This document shows positions 1-8,316 of a stretch of DNA of 64,000 nt, piece by piece. This DNA is from Azophilus sp965221755 (GTDB taxonomy: Bacteria; Pseudomonadota; Gammaproteobacteria; Pseudomonadales; Azotimanducaceae), in NCBI GenBank assembly GCA_965221755.1, contig OZ244921.1:1426001-1490000 (forward strand). Reading direction: 5' to 3'. Positions within the stretch are counted from its first letter, which is position 1. Each line of letters begins with the position of its first letter. The position numbers and the translations under genes are program-made. The notes under the pieces were generated by a model. That model saw nothing but the letters and a program-made list of their open reading frames with translations, was not told the DNA's origin and made no database searches.

Positions 1-68
1 ATCGGCCACATGAGCGGGACGGCGCTGGCACCGTCGCCGTCACCCTGAAGTGGGCAATCATTCAACGG

Positions 69-467
69 CTAGGGCCTGACGGCCCTCAAGCGCAGCGATT
101 GTGCGTTGGTCAAGCGCAGGAACCGACCGTCAAATGTCCCAATGCGCTAAGCGCCAGCTTGGGCGGCGCTCGCCAAATGAAGCGCATCGGCGAATTCGAA
201 ACCCTGTCGTACCAATACCAAGGCCTGACCGACCCGATCAACGGCTTCCACAGTCAAGGACGAAACGCCGAGCAGGCGTCGAAGGACACCGGCGACTGTG
301 TGGCGCTCTAGGCCGCACAGGCTCCGCAATGCCCATTCCGTCTCCAGCACTACGGACATTGGGGGGAACACCCGGTCGCTCGCAACCAGACGGGCAGCCG
401 CGGCAGCCTAGGATGGATCGTCGTTGGTCAGAGGCCGGACGACGACATCTGTGTCAAGGGCGATCAT
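69..467 (-). pseudogene. PIN-domain (VapC-type) toxin, broken by two in-frame stops
   Basis: Read from the ATG at 467, this frame gives 132 codons of a PIN ribonuclease. It starts MIALDTDVVVRPL, has a central VVLETEWALRSL, then FADALHLASAAQ and an end like IGTFDGRF. TAG codons interrupt it at 408-410 (codon 20) and 147-149. PIN toxins cleave RNA using a cluster of acidic residues; those acids (D5, the LETEW glutamate, the ADALH aspartate) are still present. The ATG overlaps the stop of the upstream AbrB-type antitoxin by four bases (ATGA), the usual antitoxin-toxin layout. The two stops make it almost certainly inactive; readthrough is the only alternative. Confidence 0.75.
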
Positions 468-715
468 GCGTCCTTGGCGAGTCCCGGCGGTACTGCCAGC
501 CGCATCTCAGCCAAGGATCGTCGCGGTCCGCCGTAGCCGACACAGCCAGCCACCTCGGCGATTTCGGTTGGCGCGAATCCGGCTCGAGGCCTAAGGAACA
601 TGCCGTCCGTTCGATCCTCGACCTCGAACTCAACACCTGACCCCCATGCTTGTGCGGCGCGAATGGCGCTCGGGATGACAACCTGGCCTTTGCTGGACAT
701 CTTGGTCAACTGCAT
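464..715 (-). CDS. AbrB/MazE-type antitoxin
   Basis: An 83-residue protein with an N-terminal swapped-hairpin AbrB DNA-binding domain (MQLTKMSSKGQVVIPSAIR, residues 1-19). The tail GPRRSLAEMRLAV is typical of antitoxins that cap PIN toxins. It would bind and neutralise the adjacent toxin and repress the pair. The toxin next to it is broken, so the antitoxin is an orphan here. About 20 bp upstream of its start lies the IS630 remnant, so its own promoter may be lost. The start is the ATG that begins the conserved domain. Confidence 0.72.
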   Translation of the reverse strand: MQLTKMSSKGQVVIPSAIRAAQAWGSGVEFEVEDRTDGMFLRPRAGFAPTEIAEVAGCVGYGGPRRSLAEMRLAVPPGLAKDA

Positions 716-734
716 CGTTGCCGCTCTCATGCAA

Positions 735-1137
735 GACATTAGTAACCGGCACACCGACCGGCAGTGGCTCGACTTCCTCCGCCACCTCAACCGCGAGGCC
801 CTCGAAGGCCTGTGCCTGCACCTGATCGTCGACAGCCACGCCACCCACAAGCACGCCAAGGTGCGGTCCTGGATCAAGTGGCACAACCAGCGCCACCGCA
901 GGGCGCACGGCGTGGACCGCATCGCCTGCCACTTCACGCCCACCTCGAGCTCCTGGATGAACCTCGTCGAGCGCTTCTTCCGCGACCTCACCGTGGACGT
1001 CGTGCGCGACGGCAGCTTCGCCAGCGTCGCCGACTTGACCGAGGCCATCGACGCCCACCTCGCCGAGCACAACCTCAACCCCAAGCGCTACGTCTGGCGC
1101 AAGTCCGGCGAGCAGATCCTCGCCAGCATCCAGCGCG
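735..1137 (+). pseudogene. IS630-family transposase remnant (C-terminal part)
   Basis: The frame encodes the end of an IS630/Tc1-type DDE transposase. It has LCLHLIVDSHATHKH (second catalytic aspartate), then HFTPTSSSWMNLVERFFRD (third acidic position, Glu) and a closing DLTEAIDAHLAEHN segment. The N-terminal helix-turn-helix and the first catalytic aspartate are missing, so it cannot transpose. At about 1135 the frame ends and manC sequence begins in another frame, so this is the scar of an insertion or recombination that removed the front of manC. No terminal inverted repeats were recognised. Confidence 0.8.
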
Positions 1138-2232
1138 CAGTTGCTGGCGCTGCCCACCGACCACCGGGTGGAGGATGCACAAGGCTTTGCTGCGGCGATC
1201 CGGGTTGCCCATGCGGCGAGCGAGGGCGGCGCGGTGGTGACCTTCGGCGTCGTGCCGCCCCGTGCGGAGACGGGCTACGGGCACATCGAGCTGGCGGCGG
1301 CCGGCCGGGAGGGCGTCCAGCCCGTTTGGACGTTCGTCGAGAAGCCGGACGCGGAGCGCGCCCGGACCTTCGCCGCCTCCGGCCGCCATCTCTGGAACAG
1401 CGGCATGTTCCTGGTCGATGCCGAGGTCACCTTGACGGAGATTGGGGCGCACAGCCCGGAGATGGCCGCAGCCGTTGCCGAATCGGTCGAGAGGGGCAGC
1501 TCGGACCTCGACTTCTTTCGCCCGCACGAAGCATTCCTGCGCAGCCCGAGCGCCTCGTTTGACGTGGCGGTGATGGAGCGGACGACCCGTGCCGCGGTGC
1601 TGCCGGTGGACTTCGGGTGGAGCGACATCGGCTCCCGGGAGGCGGTTCTGGAGGCCGGCGGCGTGGACGGGCGCGGCAACTGCTTCGTCGGCGACGTGCT
1701 GCCCTTGGACGTGGGCCGCACCCTCGTCCACTCAAGCCATCGCTTGGTGGGTGCCGTCGGCGTTGACCGCCTGGTCATCGTGGAGACCGCCGAAGCGGTG
1801 CTGGTCGCTGGCCGCAGCCGGGTTCAGGACGTGGGCGCGCTGGTGGCGCGGCTGCGGGGTTCGGGCTGTTCGGAGCACAGCTTGCACACCGAGATGCACC
1901 GTCCCTGGAGCAGCTACGAGGGCGTTGGTCGTGGCGAACGCCATCAGGTCAAGCGCATCAAGGCGAAGCCGGGCGCGAGCCTGTCGCTGCAGATGCGCCG
2001 CCGCCGCGCCGAGCTCTGGGTGGTGGTGCGCGGCGTTGCCGAGGTGACCCGGGGCGGGGAGACCTTTGCCCTGCGCGAGAACCAGAGCGCCTACATCCCC
2101 CGGGGCGTGAAGCACCGGCTGCGCAACGCGGCGGATGGCACCCTGGAGCTCATCAAGGTCCAGGTGGGCGACTATCTGGGGGAGGATGACATCGTCCGCT
2201 TCGAGGACCAGTACGGGCGGGTGCCGCGCTAG
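1135..2232 (+). pseudogene. manC: manC copy 1: GDP-mannose pyrophosphorylase / PMI, 5'-truncated
   Basis: About 365 residues match the bifunctional mannose-1-phosphate guanylyltransferase / mannose-6-phosphate isomerase, which makes GDP-mannose for surface polysaccharides. The N-terminal ~112 residues with the nucleotide-binding GGxGxRLWPLSR signature are gone, replaced by the IS630 remnant. The remaining nucleotidyltransferase part (LWNSGMFL, VDFGWSDIGS) leads into a C-terminal cupin. There the metal-binding stretch normally reading QxHxHRxEHW is QMRRRRAELW, so all histidines are lost and isomerase activity is unlikely. It is a tandem duplicate of the copy at 3265-4693; similarity runs slightly past both stop codons. 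An internal start could express a fragment, but function is not expected. Confidence 0.85.
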
Positions 2233-2364
2233 GGCAACTTGCCCGCCGCCCGCTCCCGCAATGGACATCGATTCCGTTTGGCGGAGGCCTTCGATTGACC
2301 ATTGCCGGGGGCTGCTGAGATGGAATGCTCCGTGCAGGGCGGCTTTCCGCGTTTTCCGAAAGCG

Positions 2365-2386
2365 ATCGGAACCTGACCCATGCAAC
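2365..2386 (+). repeat. Dispersed palindrome-associated box, copy A
   Basis: ATCGGAACCTGACCCATGCAAC is the cleanest copy of a box that recurs between genes across the window (near 21620, 24670, 43195, 49640, 53830, 62920 and 63460). Most copies sit beside a strong hairpin; here it is the 2383-2417 palindrome. The box partly overlaps the left arm. Confidence 0.65.
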
Positions 2387-2417
2387 AGGCCCGCCCGCAA
2401 AGCGGGCGGGCCTGTTG
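2383..2417. terminator. Perfect 16-bp hairpin, terminator-like
   Basis: CAACAGGCCCGCCCGC is followed by AAA and then its exact reverse complement, giving a 16-bp stem. It lies 150 bp after manC copy 1 and 33 bp before the next start codon. There is no T-run after it, so it may be a processed or bidirectional structure rather than a classical terminator. It abuts a copy of the dispersed box (2365-2386) and looks like one module of that repeat family. Confidence 0.6.
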
Positions 2418-2449
2418 TCGAACGGCGTCGGCGCCACTATGATTCGCTC

Positions 2450-2833
2450 ATGTCAGAGGCCATCGCGTTCGACACCCACCGCTTCGTCAAGCGCCTGACC
2501 GGCTGCGGCTTCACCGAGCGGCAGGCGGAGACGCTGGCCGAGGAGCATGTCGCTTTGCTCAACGCCAACCTCGCCACCAAGGCCGACGTCGAAGGGGCGC
2601 GGGCCGACATTGAGGCGCTGCGTCAGGAGACGAAGGCCGGCATTGAGGCGCTGCGTCAGGAGACCAAGGCCGGCATTGAGGCGCTGCGTCAGGAGACGAA
2701 GGCCGGCATTGAGGCGCTGCGTCAGGAGACGAAGGCCGCCATAGAGGTCTCCAAGTCGGATTTGATGAAGTGGATGATCGGTGCGTTGATCGCGCAGGGC
2801 GGACTGGTCGTCGCCCTCGTCAAGCTGCTGTGA
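2450..2833 (+). CDS. DUF1640 (CCDC90-like) coiled-coil membrane protein
   Basis: A 127-residue protein. An N-terminal FDTHRFVKRLTGCGFTERQ segment and EEHVALLNANLATKADV lead into a long coiled coil made of four copies of the 11-residue unit IEALRQETKAG (residues ~53-97). It ends in one C-terminal membrane helix, WMIGALIAQGGLVVALVKLL. The arrangement matches bacterial DUF1640 proteins, relatives of mitochondrial MCUR1/CCDC90 regulators, whose bacterial role is unclear. The start is the ATG at 2450, after the 2383-2417 hairpin. The 11-residue period suits a right-handed coiled coil, and the copies are almost identical in DNA, so repeat number probably varies between strains. Confidence 0.8.
   Translation: MSEAIAFDTHRFVKRLTGCGFTERQAETLAEEHVALLNANLATKADVEGARADIEALRQETKAGIEALRQETKAGIEALRQETKAGIEALRQETKAAIEVSKSDLMKWMIGALIAQGGLVVALVKLL
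2608..2739 (+). repeat. Four tandem 33-bp repeats inside a coding region
   Basis: Four units beginning CATTGAGGCGCTGCGTCAGG start at 2608, 2641, 2674 and 2707. They differ by one C/G in unit 2 and the last base of unit 4. Each encodes one 11-residue coiled-coil repeat, so gain or loss keeps the frame and changes coiled-coil length. Confidence 0.9.
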
Positions 2834-3264
2834 AGCCGGACGGACGGAGGCGAGTCATGGCCATGCCCCCTCCTGCCGCCGCAGGCCCGGGCAGGATGGC
2901 GGAAGGCGCGGGCAGGGCTTTTGCCGATGACCCGGAAATTGCCGGGAAGCGCCTGCGGGACAACCCGGCGTCCAGCCCCCAAGAGCGGCGCGGACGGCCT
3001 TGGGCCCTAGCCCGGATGCTGTCGCGGTCCGTTCGGGACGGCCCCGGCCCCATGCGGGCTTCGCGCTGGAGCCGTCGCTCCATCCGACATCCGCGAGAAC
3101 CAACCCTGCCCAGTGGCGACGGCCTTGAGGAATTGAGGCGCGCGCTGGCGGGATGGTGCTGGTGGCGCGGGCCATGGAGGGCATCCGCGAAATGCTGGAA
3201 TTGCCGCACTGCTTGGTCGAGTGGATTCCACCAAGATGCCGCCAGCTCCGTTTGGTGTTCCTCA
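2834..3264. other. Non-coding stretch, no gene recognised
   Basis: These 431 bases between the DUF1640 gene and the manC copy 2 remnant hold only short frames without recognisable domains. A 40-codon frame from 3153 resembles no family I know. It may be decayed sequence from the same rearrangement that duplicated manC. Confidence 0.4.
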
Positions 3265-4693
3265 ATGCCTAAGGCGCGAACCCGCTTGAGACCTCGCGTG
3301 CCGGTGGTGTTGGCGGGCGGCGTCGGTAGCCGCCTGTAGCCGCTGTCGAGGGCGCTGCTCCCCAAGCCCTTCCATGCCCTGTTCGGCAAATGCTCGCTGC
3401 TGCAGGACACCGTGCTGCGGGCGGCCGGGGTCACCGAACGGCCGCCAGTCTTGGTCTGCAACGAGGCCAACCGCTTTCTGGCCGCTGAGCAGCTCCGGGC
3501 GCTGGATCTGCCTTGGCAGCGCATCGCCTTGGAGCCTGAAGGCCGCAACACGGCACCAGCCATTGCGCTGGCCGCCCATCTGGTCATGGCCGAGGCGTCC
3601 GGCGCACAGTTGCTGGTGTTGCCCGCCGACCACCGGGTCGAGGATGCGGCAGGCTTTGCGGCGGCGGTCCGGGTCGTCCAGGCGGCGAGCGAGGGCGGTG
3701 CGGTGGTGACGTTCGGCATCGTGCCGTCCCGTGCGGAAACGGGCTAAGGCTACATCGAGCTGTCGGCTGCCAGGCGTCCAGCCTGTTCAGGCGTTCGTCG
3801 AAAAGCCGGACGCCGAGCGCGCCCGGGCCTTCGCGGTTCCCGGCCGCCATCTCTGGAACAGCGGCATGTTCCTAGTCGATGCGGAAGTCGCCCTAGCGGA
3901 GATCGAGGCGCACAGCCCGGAGATGGCGACCGCTGTCGCCGAATCGGTCGGGAAGGGCCAATCCGACCTCAACTTCTTTCGCCCGTACGAAGCGTTCCTG
4001 CGCTACCCGAACGCCTCGTTCGACGTCGCGGTGATGGAGCAGACGGCCCGCGCCGCAGTGCTGCCGGTGGACTTCGGGTGGAGCGACGTCGGCTCCTGGG
4101 AGGCGGTGCTGGAGGCCGCTGGGGCGGATGGGCGCGGCAACCGCTTCGTCGGCGATGCGCTGCCCTTGGATGTGGGCCGCACACTCGTCCACTCCAGCCA
4201 TCGCCTGGTGGGCGCCATCGGCGTCGATCATTTGGTCATTGTGGAGACTGCTGACGCAGTATTGGTCGCCGATCGGAGCCGGGTCCAGGACGTGGGCGCC
4301 CTAGTGGGGCGGCTGCAGGGTTCAGCCCGTTCTGAGCACAGCCTGCACACCGAGGTGTACCGCCCTTGGGGCAGCTACGAAGGCGTTGGTCATGGCGAAC
4401 GCCATCAGGTCAAGCGCATCAAGGTGAAGCCGGGGGCCAGCTTGTCGCTGCAGCTACACCGCCGCCGCGCCGAGCACTGGGTGGTGGTGCGCGGCGTTGC
4501 CGAGGTCACTCGTGGCGAGGAGACCTTCGCCTTGCACGAAAACCAGAGCACCTACATTCCCCGGGGCGTACGGCACCGGCTACGCAATGCGGCGGACGGC
4601 ACCCTGGAGCTCATCGAGGTCCAGGTGGGCGACTACTTGGGGGAGGACGACATCGTCCGCTTCGAGGACCAGTATGGGCGGGGGTCTCGATAG
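3265..4693 (+). pseudogene. manC: manC copy 2: full-length but with two stops and a frameshift
   Basis: A nearly full-length mannose-1-phosphate guanylyltransferase / mannose-6-phosphate isomerase. The signature VVLAGGVGSRL is followed directly by TAG (3337-3339) where tryptophan is expected, then PLSR. A TAA (3745-3747) replaces the tyrosine of the TGYGHIEL motif found in copy 1. Just after it, 8 bases are missing relative to copy 1 and the frame shifts; the rest (FVEKPDAERAR to the end) is open. The cupin keeps HRRRAEHW, better preserved than copy 1. The start could be ATG 3265 or GTG 3298. The gene cannot make a full protein without suppression, so GDP-mannose must come from another locus if it is made. 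Confidence 0.85.
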
Positions 4694-4830
4694 GCCAACT
4701 TGCCTACCGGATCCAGTTTGGGATTGGTGCCCTTGAGCCCGGGGCAAACGGATTGGCGTTCACCCGATCCGCCCTCACCAAGATATCCCGAGAGGCTACC
4801 CGGTTCACTCTTCGGAAACCACTTTGGGCC

Positions 4831-5643
4831 TTAAGGCTTGAAGCTTGCAACGACCTCGATTAATTCCGCTCGAATCCCCGCGTCGAGATCGTCAATCTGA
4901 ACGATTATCGTCGGCATGCCCGTTTCGCTGATAATTGACGACGCGAGGTCAAATCCCCAATTCATGGTCATTAGCGCACCATCGGGCTTGGTTGGATCCC
5001 CGTGATAGACAGGTTCCAAATGGTGATCAATTTCACCCGAGGACGTTCGAGTCGCCCTCCGCTCACTTGCCTGGGTTCCGTTAACTAGGGGAACAGTAAA
5101 GATATGCGCACCACCCGGCTTCAAGACCCTGCCTATTTCTCGGAAGACCGTATTTGGCTCGAAAACATGTTCCATGACATCTTGGGTAACGAACAAGTCG
5201 AACTGATCATCGTCGAATGTCAGACATTCGAGATCCTCGCAACGCCGCCCGCTTCGTGTATCAACCTCACCGAGCGCGACTTTCTCCAGCAGGAAGGAGG
5301 AGCTGTAGAATGAGCATTCATCGGCCAAGCGCTTGCTTACGCCTCTGCCAACCGGAGACGATTCATGAATTCGCAGTTCGGTATAGTCGGGAAAGAACTG
5401 CTTGATCACCCGCATCAAAGCGCGCTCACGAGGAATCGATCCGCAGCCTGAGCAGATCAGATGATCTCTGAAGTAGCTGTGTTGTGCCGTAAAGGTGACT
5501 TTGGTCTCGCAGATATCGCAAGTTCCTTGGTGGCTGAAGTGCTCGTTTCCTACGGAACTCGTCGCTCGTGCTCCTTGCCTGTATCTTGCAAGTCGTGTTC
5601 GACTTGGATGCGCAAGGCTTTTGAACATCCGCCCCCAACTCAT
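4831..5643 (-). CDS. Zinc-ribbon class I SAM-dependent methyltransferase
   Basis: A 270-residue protein. After a basic N-terminus, residues ~40-70 form a four-cysteine zinc ribbon (CDIC and CSGC). A methyltransferase core follows: a SAM-binding region near IHESSPVGRGVS, LTFDDDQFDLFVTQDVMEHV (motif with D/E before the carboxylate sheet) and IGRVLKPGGAHIFTVPL. This is the common methyltransferase-11 type found in polysaccharide gene regions; its acceptor cannot be told from sequence. It stands alone between manC copy 2 and the transposase remnant. Its DNA is visibly less GC-rich than the neighbours, suggesting separate acquisition. Confidence 0.8.
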   Translation of the reverse strand: MSWGRMFKSLAHPSRTRLARYRQGARATSSVGNEHFSHQGTCDICETKVTFTAQHSYFRDHLICSGCGSIPRERALMRVIKQFFPDYTELRIHESSPVGRGVSKRLADECSFYSSSFLLEKVALGEVDTRSGRRCEDLECLTFDDDQFDLFVTQDVMEHVFEPNTVFREIGRVLKPGGAHIFTVPLVNGTQASERRATRTSSGEIDHHLEPVYHGDPTKPDGALMTMNWGFDLASSIISETGMPTIIVQIDDLDAGIRAELIEVVASFKP

Positions 5644-5828
5644 TTCAGAGTCTGGCCTGAAGCGCAGACGCGCTCTTGGCGGATATCAAATGCCTGTCTA
5701 GTCGTTGCCGGAGCCAGCGGCAACCTTCGTGCAGGACAGCAGTTCCACAGCTTCCCGCACTGGATCATCCAATCGCCCACCCAGCGTTTTCCAATGAGGT
5801 TGATGGAGCGTTGATGATGGCCCTCCGC

Positions 5829-5852
5829 CGCCCTTCGCGCAAGCGAAGGGCG
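5829..5852. terminator. 10-bp hairpin with GCAA tetraloop
   Basis: CGCCCTTCGC, loop GCAA, GCGAAGGGCG is a perfect 10-bp stem closed by a GNRA-type loop. It lies 186 bp upstream of the methyltransferase start and before the transposase remnant. There is no T-run, so it may be a repeat-type palindrome rather than a terminator. The rest of 5644-6017 contains no gene I recognise. Confidence 0.45.
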
Positions 5853-6017
5853 GTTCCCGCAGGCATTTGAACCTTGCCAAACGCCCTTGAAGGGCGACCC
5901 TGCGGTTGTGGGACGGCGTTGGGGCGCTCCGCGTGCCCTGTGCAGCAGGCGGGGCGCTCACGCGATGCCCCGCTCCCCAGCGGCCTCCCCCCTCCCGCCT
6001 TCGGGGAAGGCCCCGCG

Positions 6018-6870
6018 TCAGGCGGCGACCCAAGCCTCGCCTATGCGCCGGAACAGCTCGTCCGTTGCGGCGTTGACGGCCACGGCGGCCCCGAGGTCGG
6101 TCCGCGACATGGCCGTTGCGTCGAGCGCCTCGAACGGAAGTTGGGGAACGGGAACGGCACGCCCCGGGCGAAGGCGTTCACGTCGGCGGCGAACGCTCCG
6201 GGGATGTGGCTTTGGCCGAGCCACTTCCTGATGACCACCGCGCCGTTCCTGCCCTCCGCCCGCGCGTTGTCGTTCGAGCGCCGGGCGCGGGACTTGGTGA
6301 ACTCGCCGACGTGCAGCTTGCCGAGCGGCCCGGCGACGTGGTGGTTGACGCACTCCAAGCCGGCGCGTCCCTGCGCGACGCGTTGTCCGCGTGGAACCCC
6401 TTGACCTCAAAGGGAAAGGCCTCGATGAGCCCCTCCGGAACCGGGACCGGGAAGCGCTCCGGGATCGCTTCCGCCGCGCCGACGTGCTGCCATTGGGTGA
6501 CCTCGTCCACCAAGTTGACGTGGCGCGTGCCCTTGACTCCATCTAGGTCGCCTTGAGGCGCGGCGTCCGCCCTGAGGAACCCCGGACGCCCCCGCGAATC
6601 AGGGCGCCGCCGCTCGCCGATCCGCACCCGGACGGGCCGCGCCGGCTCCACGATCGTCCGGGTTGCCCAGCAGATCCGCGACCGGCGCAGGTTGCAAGGG
6701 TGGCCGTTCGACAGCCCCGCCAGCCGCTTGAAGTCCGGGTCGCCGAACACCTCGAACATGCCCCGCAGCACCTTGCGCGCGGACGGCCCCGACGCCTGCC
6801 CCAGGATGCCGTCCACCTTCGCCGGCAGGTGGATGTCCGCCTTCGCGCACTTCCCGCTGGAAACCACGCC
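6018..6870 (-). pseudogene. IS481-like (rve integrase core) transposase, frameshifted
   Basis: Read on the minus strand, this is an integrase-type transposase. It runs through a YEVFG-like region, DFKRLAGLSNGHPCNLRRSR, then GRPGFLRADAAPQGDLDG and LVDEVTQWQHVG (first catalytic acid region) and GFHADN (second Asp). Frame changes then occur: KSRARRSNDNARAEGRNGAVV (third acid region) sits in a second frame and the C-terminal DATAMSRTDLGAAVAV in a third. The N-terminal third is missing and an internal deletion is likely. It cannot encode an active enzyme. Terminal repeats were not identified. Confidence 0.8.
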
Positions 6871-6985
6871 CCCGTTCAGGCTCATTTGTGGTTGGACAAG
6901 CCAGCCCGGATGCTGAACGAGTTGCCCAACTTTCGAGAGCCTGAGCCAATGGCCTGTTTTCTTGGTGAAAAATCCAAGGTAGATT

Positions 6986-8209
6986 GTGCCGCCCATGACC
7001 ATCACCATTCTTACCGGACTGCCCGGCGCGGGAAAGTCGGAGCGGCTGATTCTCGCCGTTGCCGAGGCTCGGAATGACGGCCGGGACACCGCGACCTTTC
7101 TGTGCGGCGACTCGCCGCGGCTGCGCGCCTACCCCAACCTAACCAAGCATCGCAGCATTTGCTCCCGCTCAGGGGTGCACACCCAACTGGATCATTTCGT
7201 GTCCGCCGATCGCTGCATTGAACTGCTCAACGAAGCCCAACCCAACGCCTTGTTGGCCTTTGATGAGGCTTATCACTTTGGCGGAGGCCTAGTCGAGCAT
7301 TGGTGCGCCGCAGCGAATCGAGGTGCGGAACTGTTGATTGCGGCGCCCAGCCGCTCCCAGCTAACGGCATTCAGAAAGCAGGGTCACCGCGCCACTCACC
7401 TGATGCTCAAATGCCAAGCCTGCGGTCGGCGCGAGGCCACCCGATTCTTCGCCCACGACCAAGACAATCGAACCGAATCCGTCTGCAAAAAGTGCTTTCG
7501 ACGTATGCAAGCGCAGGCGCAGAAGGAGATCATCAAGTGCCTCCATGAAGGTGCGCCCTTTCCCGGCACCAAGGCAACCTATCAACCCATCGGACTACGC
7601 AAATGCCGCAAATGGCGCGTCAACCGGGACGACAGCCAGCGGCGGCTCGACCTCATTCGGTCAGTCTGCGCGGACGAGGGTTTGCCGCAAGCGCACTCCT
7701 CCTACTTGGATGTGGGCTGCAACACCGGCTTCTTTTGTCACGGCATGGCGAAAGTGGGTTTCACATCCAAGGGCGTGGACGTCACCGCCAATGATATCCA
7801 TGTGGCTAGATTGCTCAGCACTTACTTTCGCCGTGACTTGGCGACCTATCAAGTCGCTAATGCCCATGACTATCTCGGCAGCACGTTGGATGAGCGCTTC
7901 GACGTTACTTCCGCGTTCAGCGTGTTTCAGTGGGTGATGATCCAAGGTGGCCCTGAACGCGGCTTGGCGTGCATGCGATGGCTTTTCCAAAAGACCAAAC
8001 GGGTATGCGTCTTGGAGATGGGCGAATCCTCGGAAGCCCATTACGGCAACCGAATCGGCATGGACTATGACAGCGCCTCGATACGGGACTTCATGTTGGC
8101 CGAGGGTGGCTTCGCACGGGTGCAGTGCCTAAGAGCCCCGAAGTTTAAACTCTGGCGCGACCTGCTGATTGGCTTCAAGGACCAACCAAGCGATGCCTCG
8201 CAACGATGA
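6986..8209 (+). CDS. Thymidine kinase-like P-loop / zinc ribbon / methyltransferase fusion
   Basis: A 407-residue fusion. Residues 1-175 resemble a type II thymidine kinase: a Walker A motif GLPGAGKS (11-18), FDEAYHF (92-98) at the Walker B position, and a lasso-like zinc site with C143, C146, C167 and C170. Residues ~215-400 are a SAM methyltransferase with motif I LDVGCNTGFF (241-250). Methylation of a nucleoside or nucleoside-linked sugar is a guess; no substrate can be proved. GTG 6986 is chosen because AAGG lies 6 bases before it; ATG 6995 is the alternative. The next gene, on the opposite strand, is a glycan enzyme, which also allows a surface-glycan role. I know of no characterised protein with this architecture. 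Confidence 0.78.
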   Translation: MPPMTITILTGLPGAGKSERLILAVAEARNDGRDTATFLCGDSPRLRAYPNLTKHRSICSRSGVHTQLDHFVSADRCIELLNEAQPNALLAFDEAYHFGGGLVEHWCAAANRGAELLIAAPSRSQLTAFRKQGHRATHLMLKCQACGRREATRFFAHDQDNRTESVCKKCFRRMQAQAQKEIIKCLHEGAPFPGTKATYQPIGLRKCRKWRVNRDDSQRRLDLIRSVCADEGLPQAHSSYLDVGCNTGFFCHGMAKVGFTSKGVDVTANDIHVARLLSTYFRRDLATYQVANAHDYLGSTLDERFDVTSAFSVFQWVMIQGGPERGLACMRWLFQKTKRVCVLEMGESSEAHYGNRIGMDYDSASIRDFMLAEGGFARVQCLRAPKFKLWRDLLIGFKDQPSDASQR

Positions 8210-8316
8210 GTGGGCGCACTAACTTGACGGTGCGCGGAGTCGGGCGCAGATCCGACTCGCTTGATAACCTCACCCCGCGATCAGGAAAACTGTAAATCGC
8301 CATTCGTTGCCGCGGG

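Noticed and set aside
1141..2232. Open frame looks like a complete functional manC
   Set aside because: The guanylyltransferase signature is missing, the cupin histidines are lost and the 5' end is transposase DNA, so it is called a pseudogene.
2608..2739. Tandem repeats considered as a CRISPR array
   Set aside because: Units are adjacent without spacers and encode a regular 11-residue coiled-coil repeat; no CRISPR array was seen anywhere.
5698..6033. Minus-strand 111-codon frame next to the transposase remnant
   Set aside because: It reads through a hairpin and GC-rich filler; no domain is visible.
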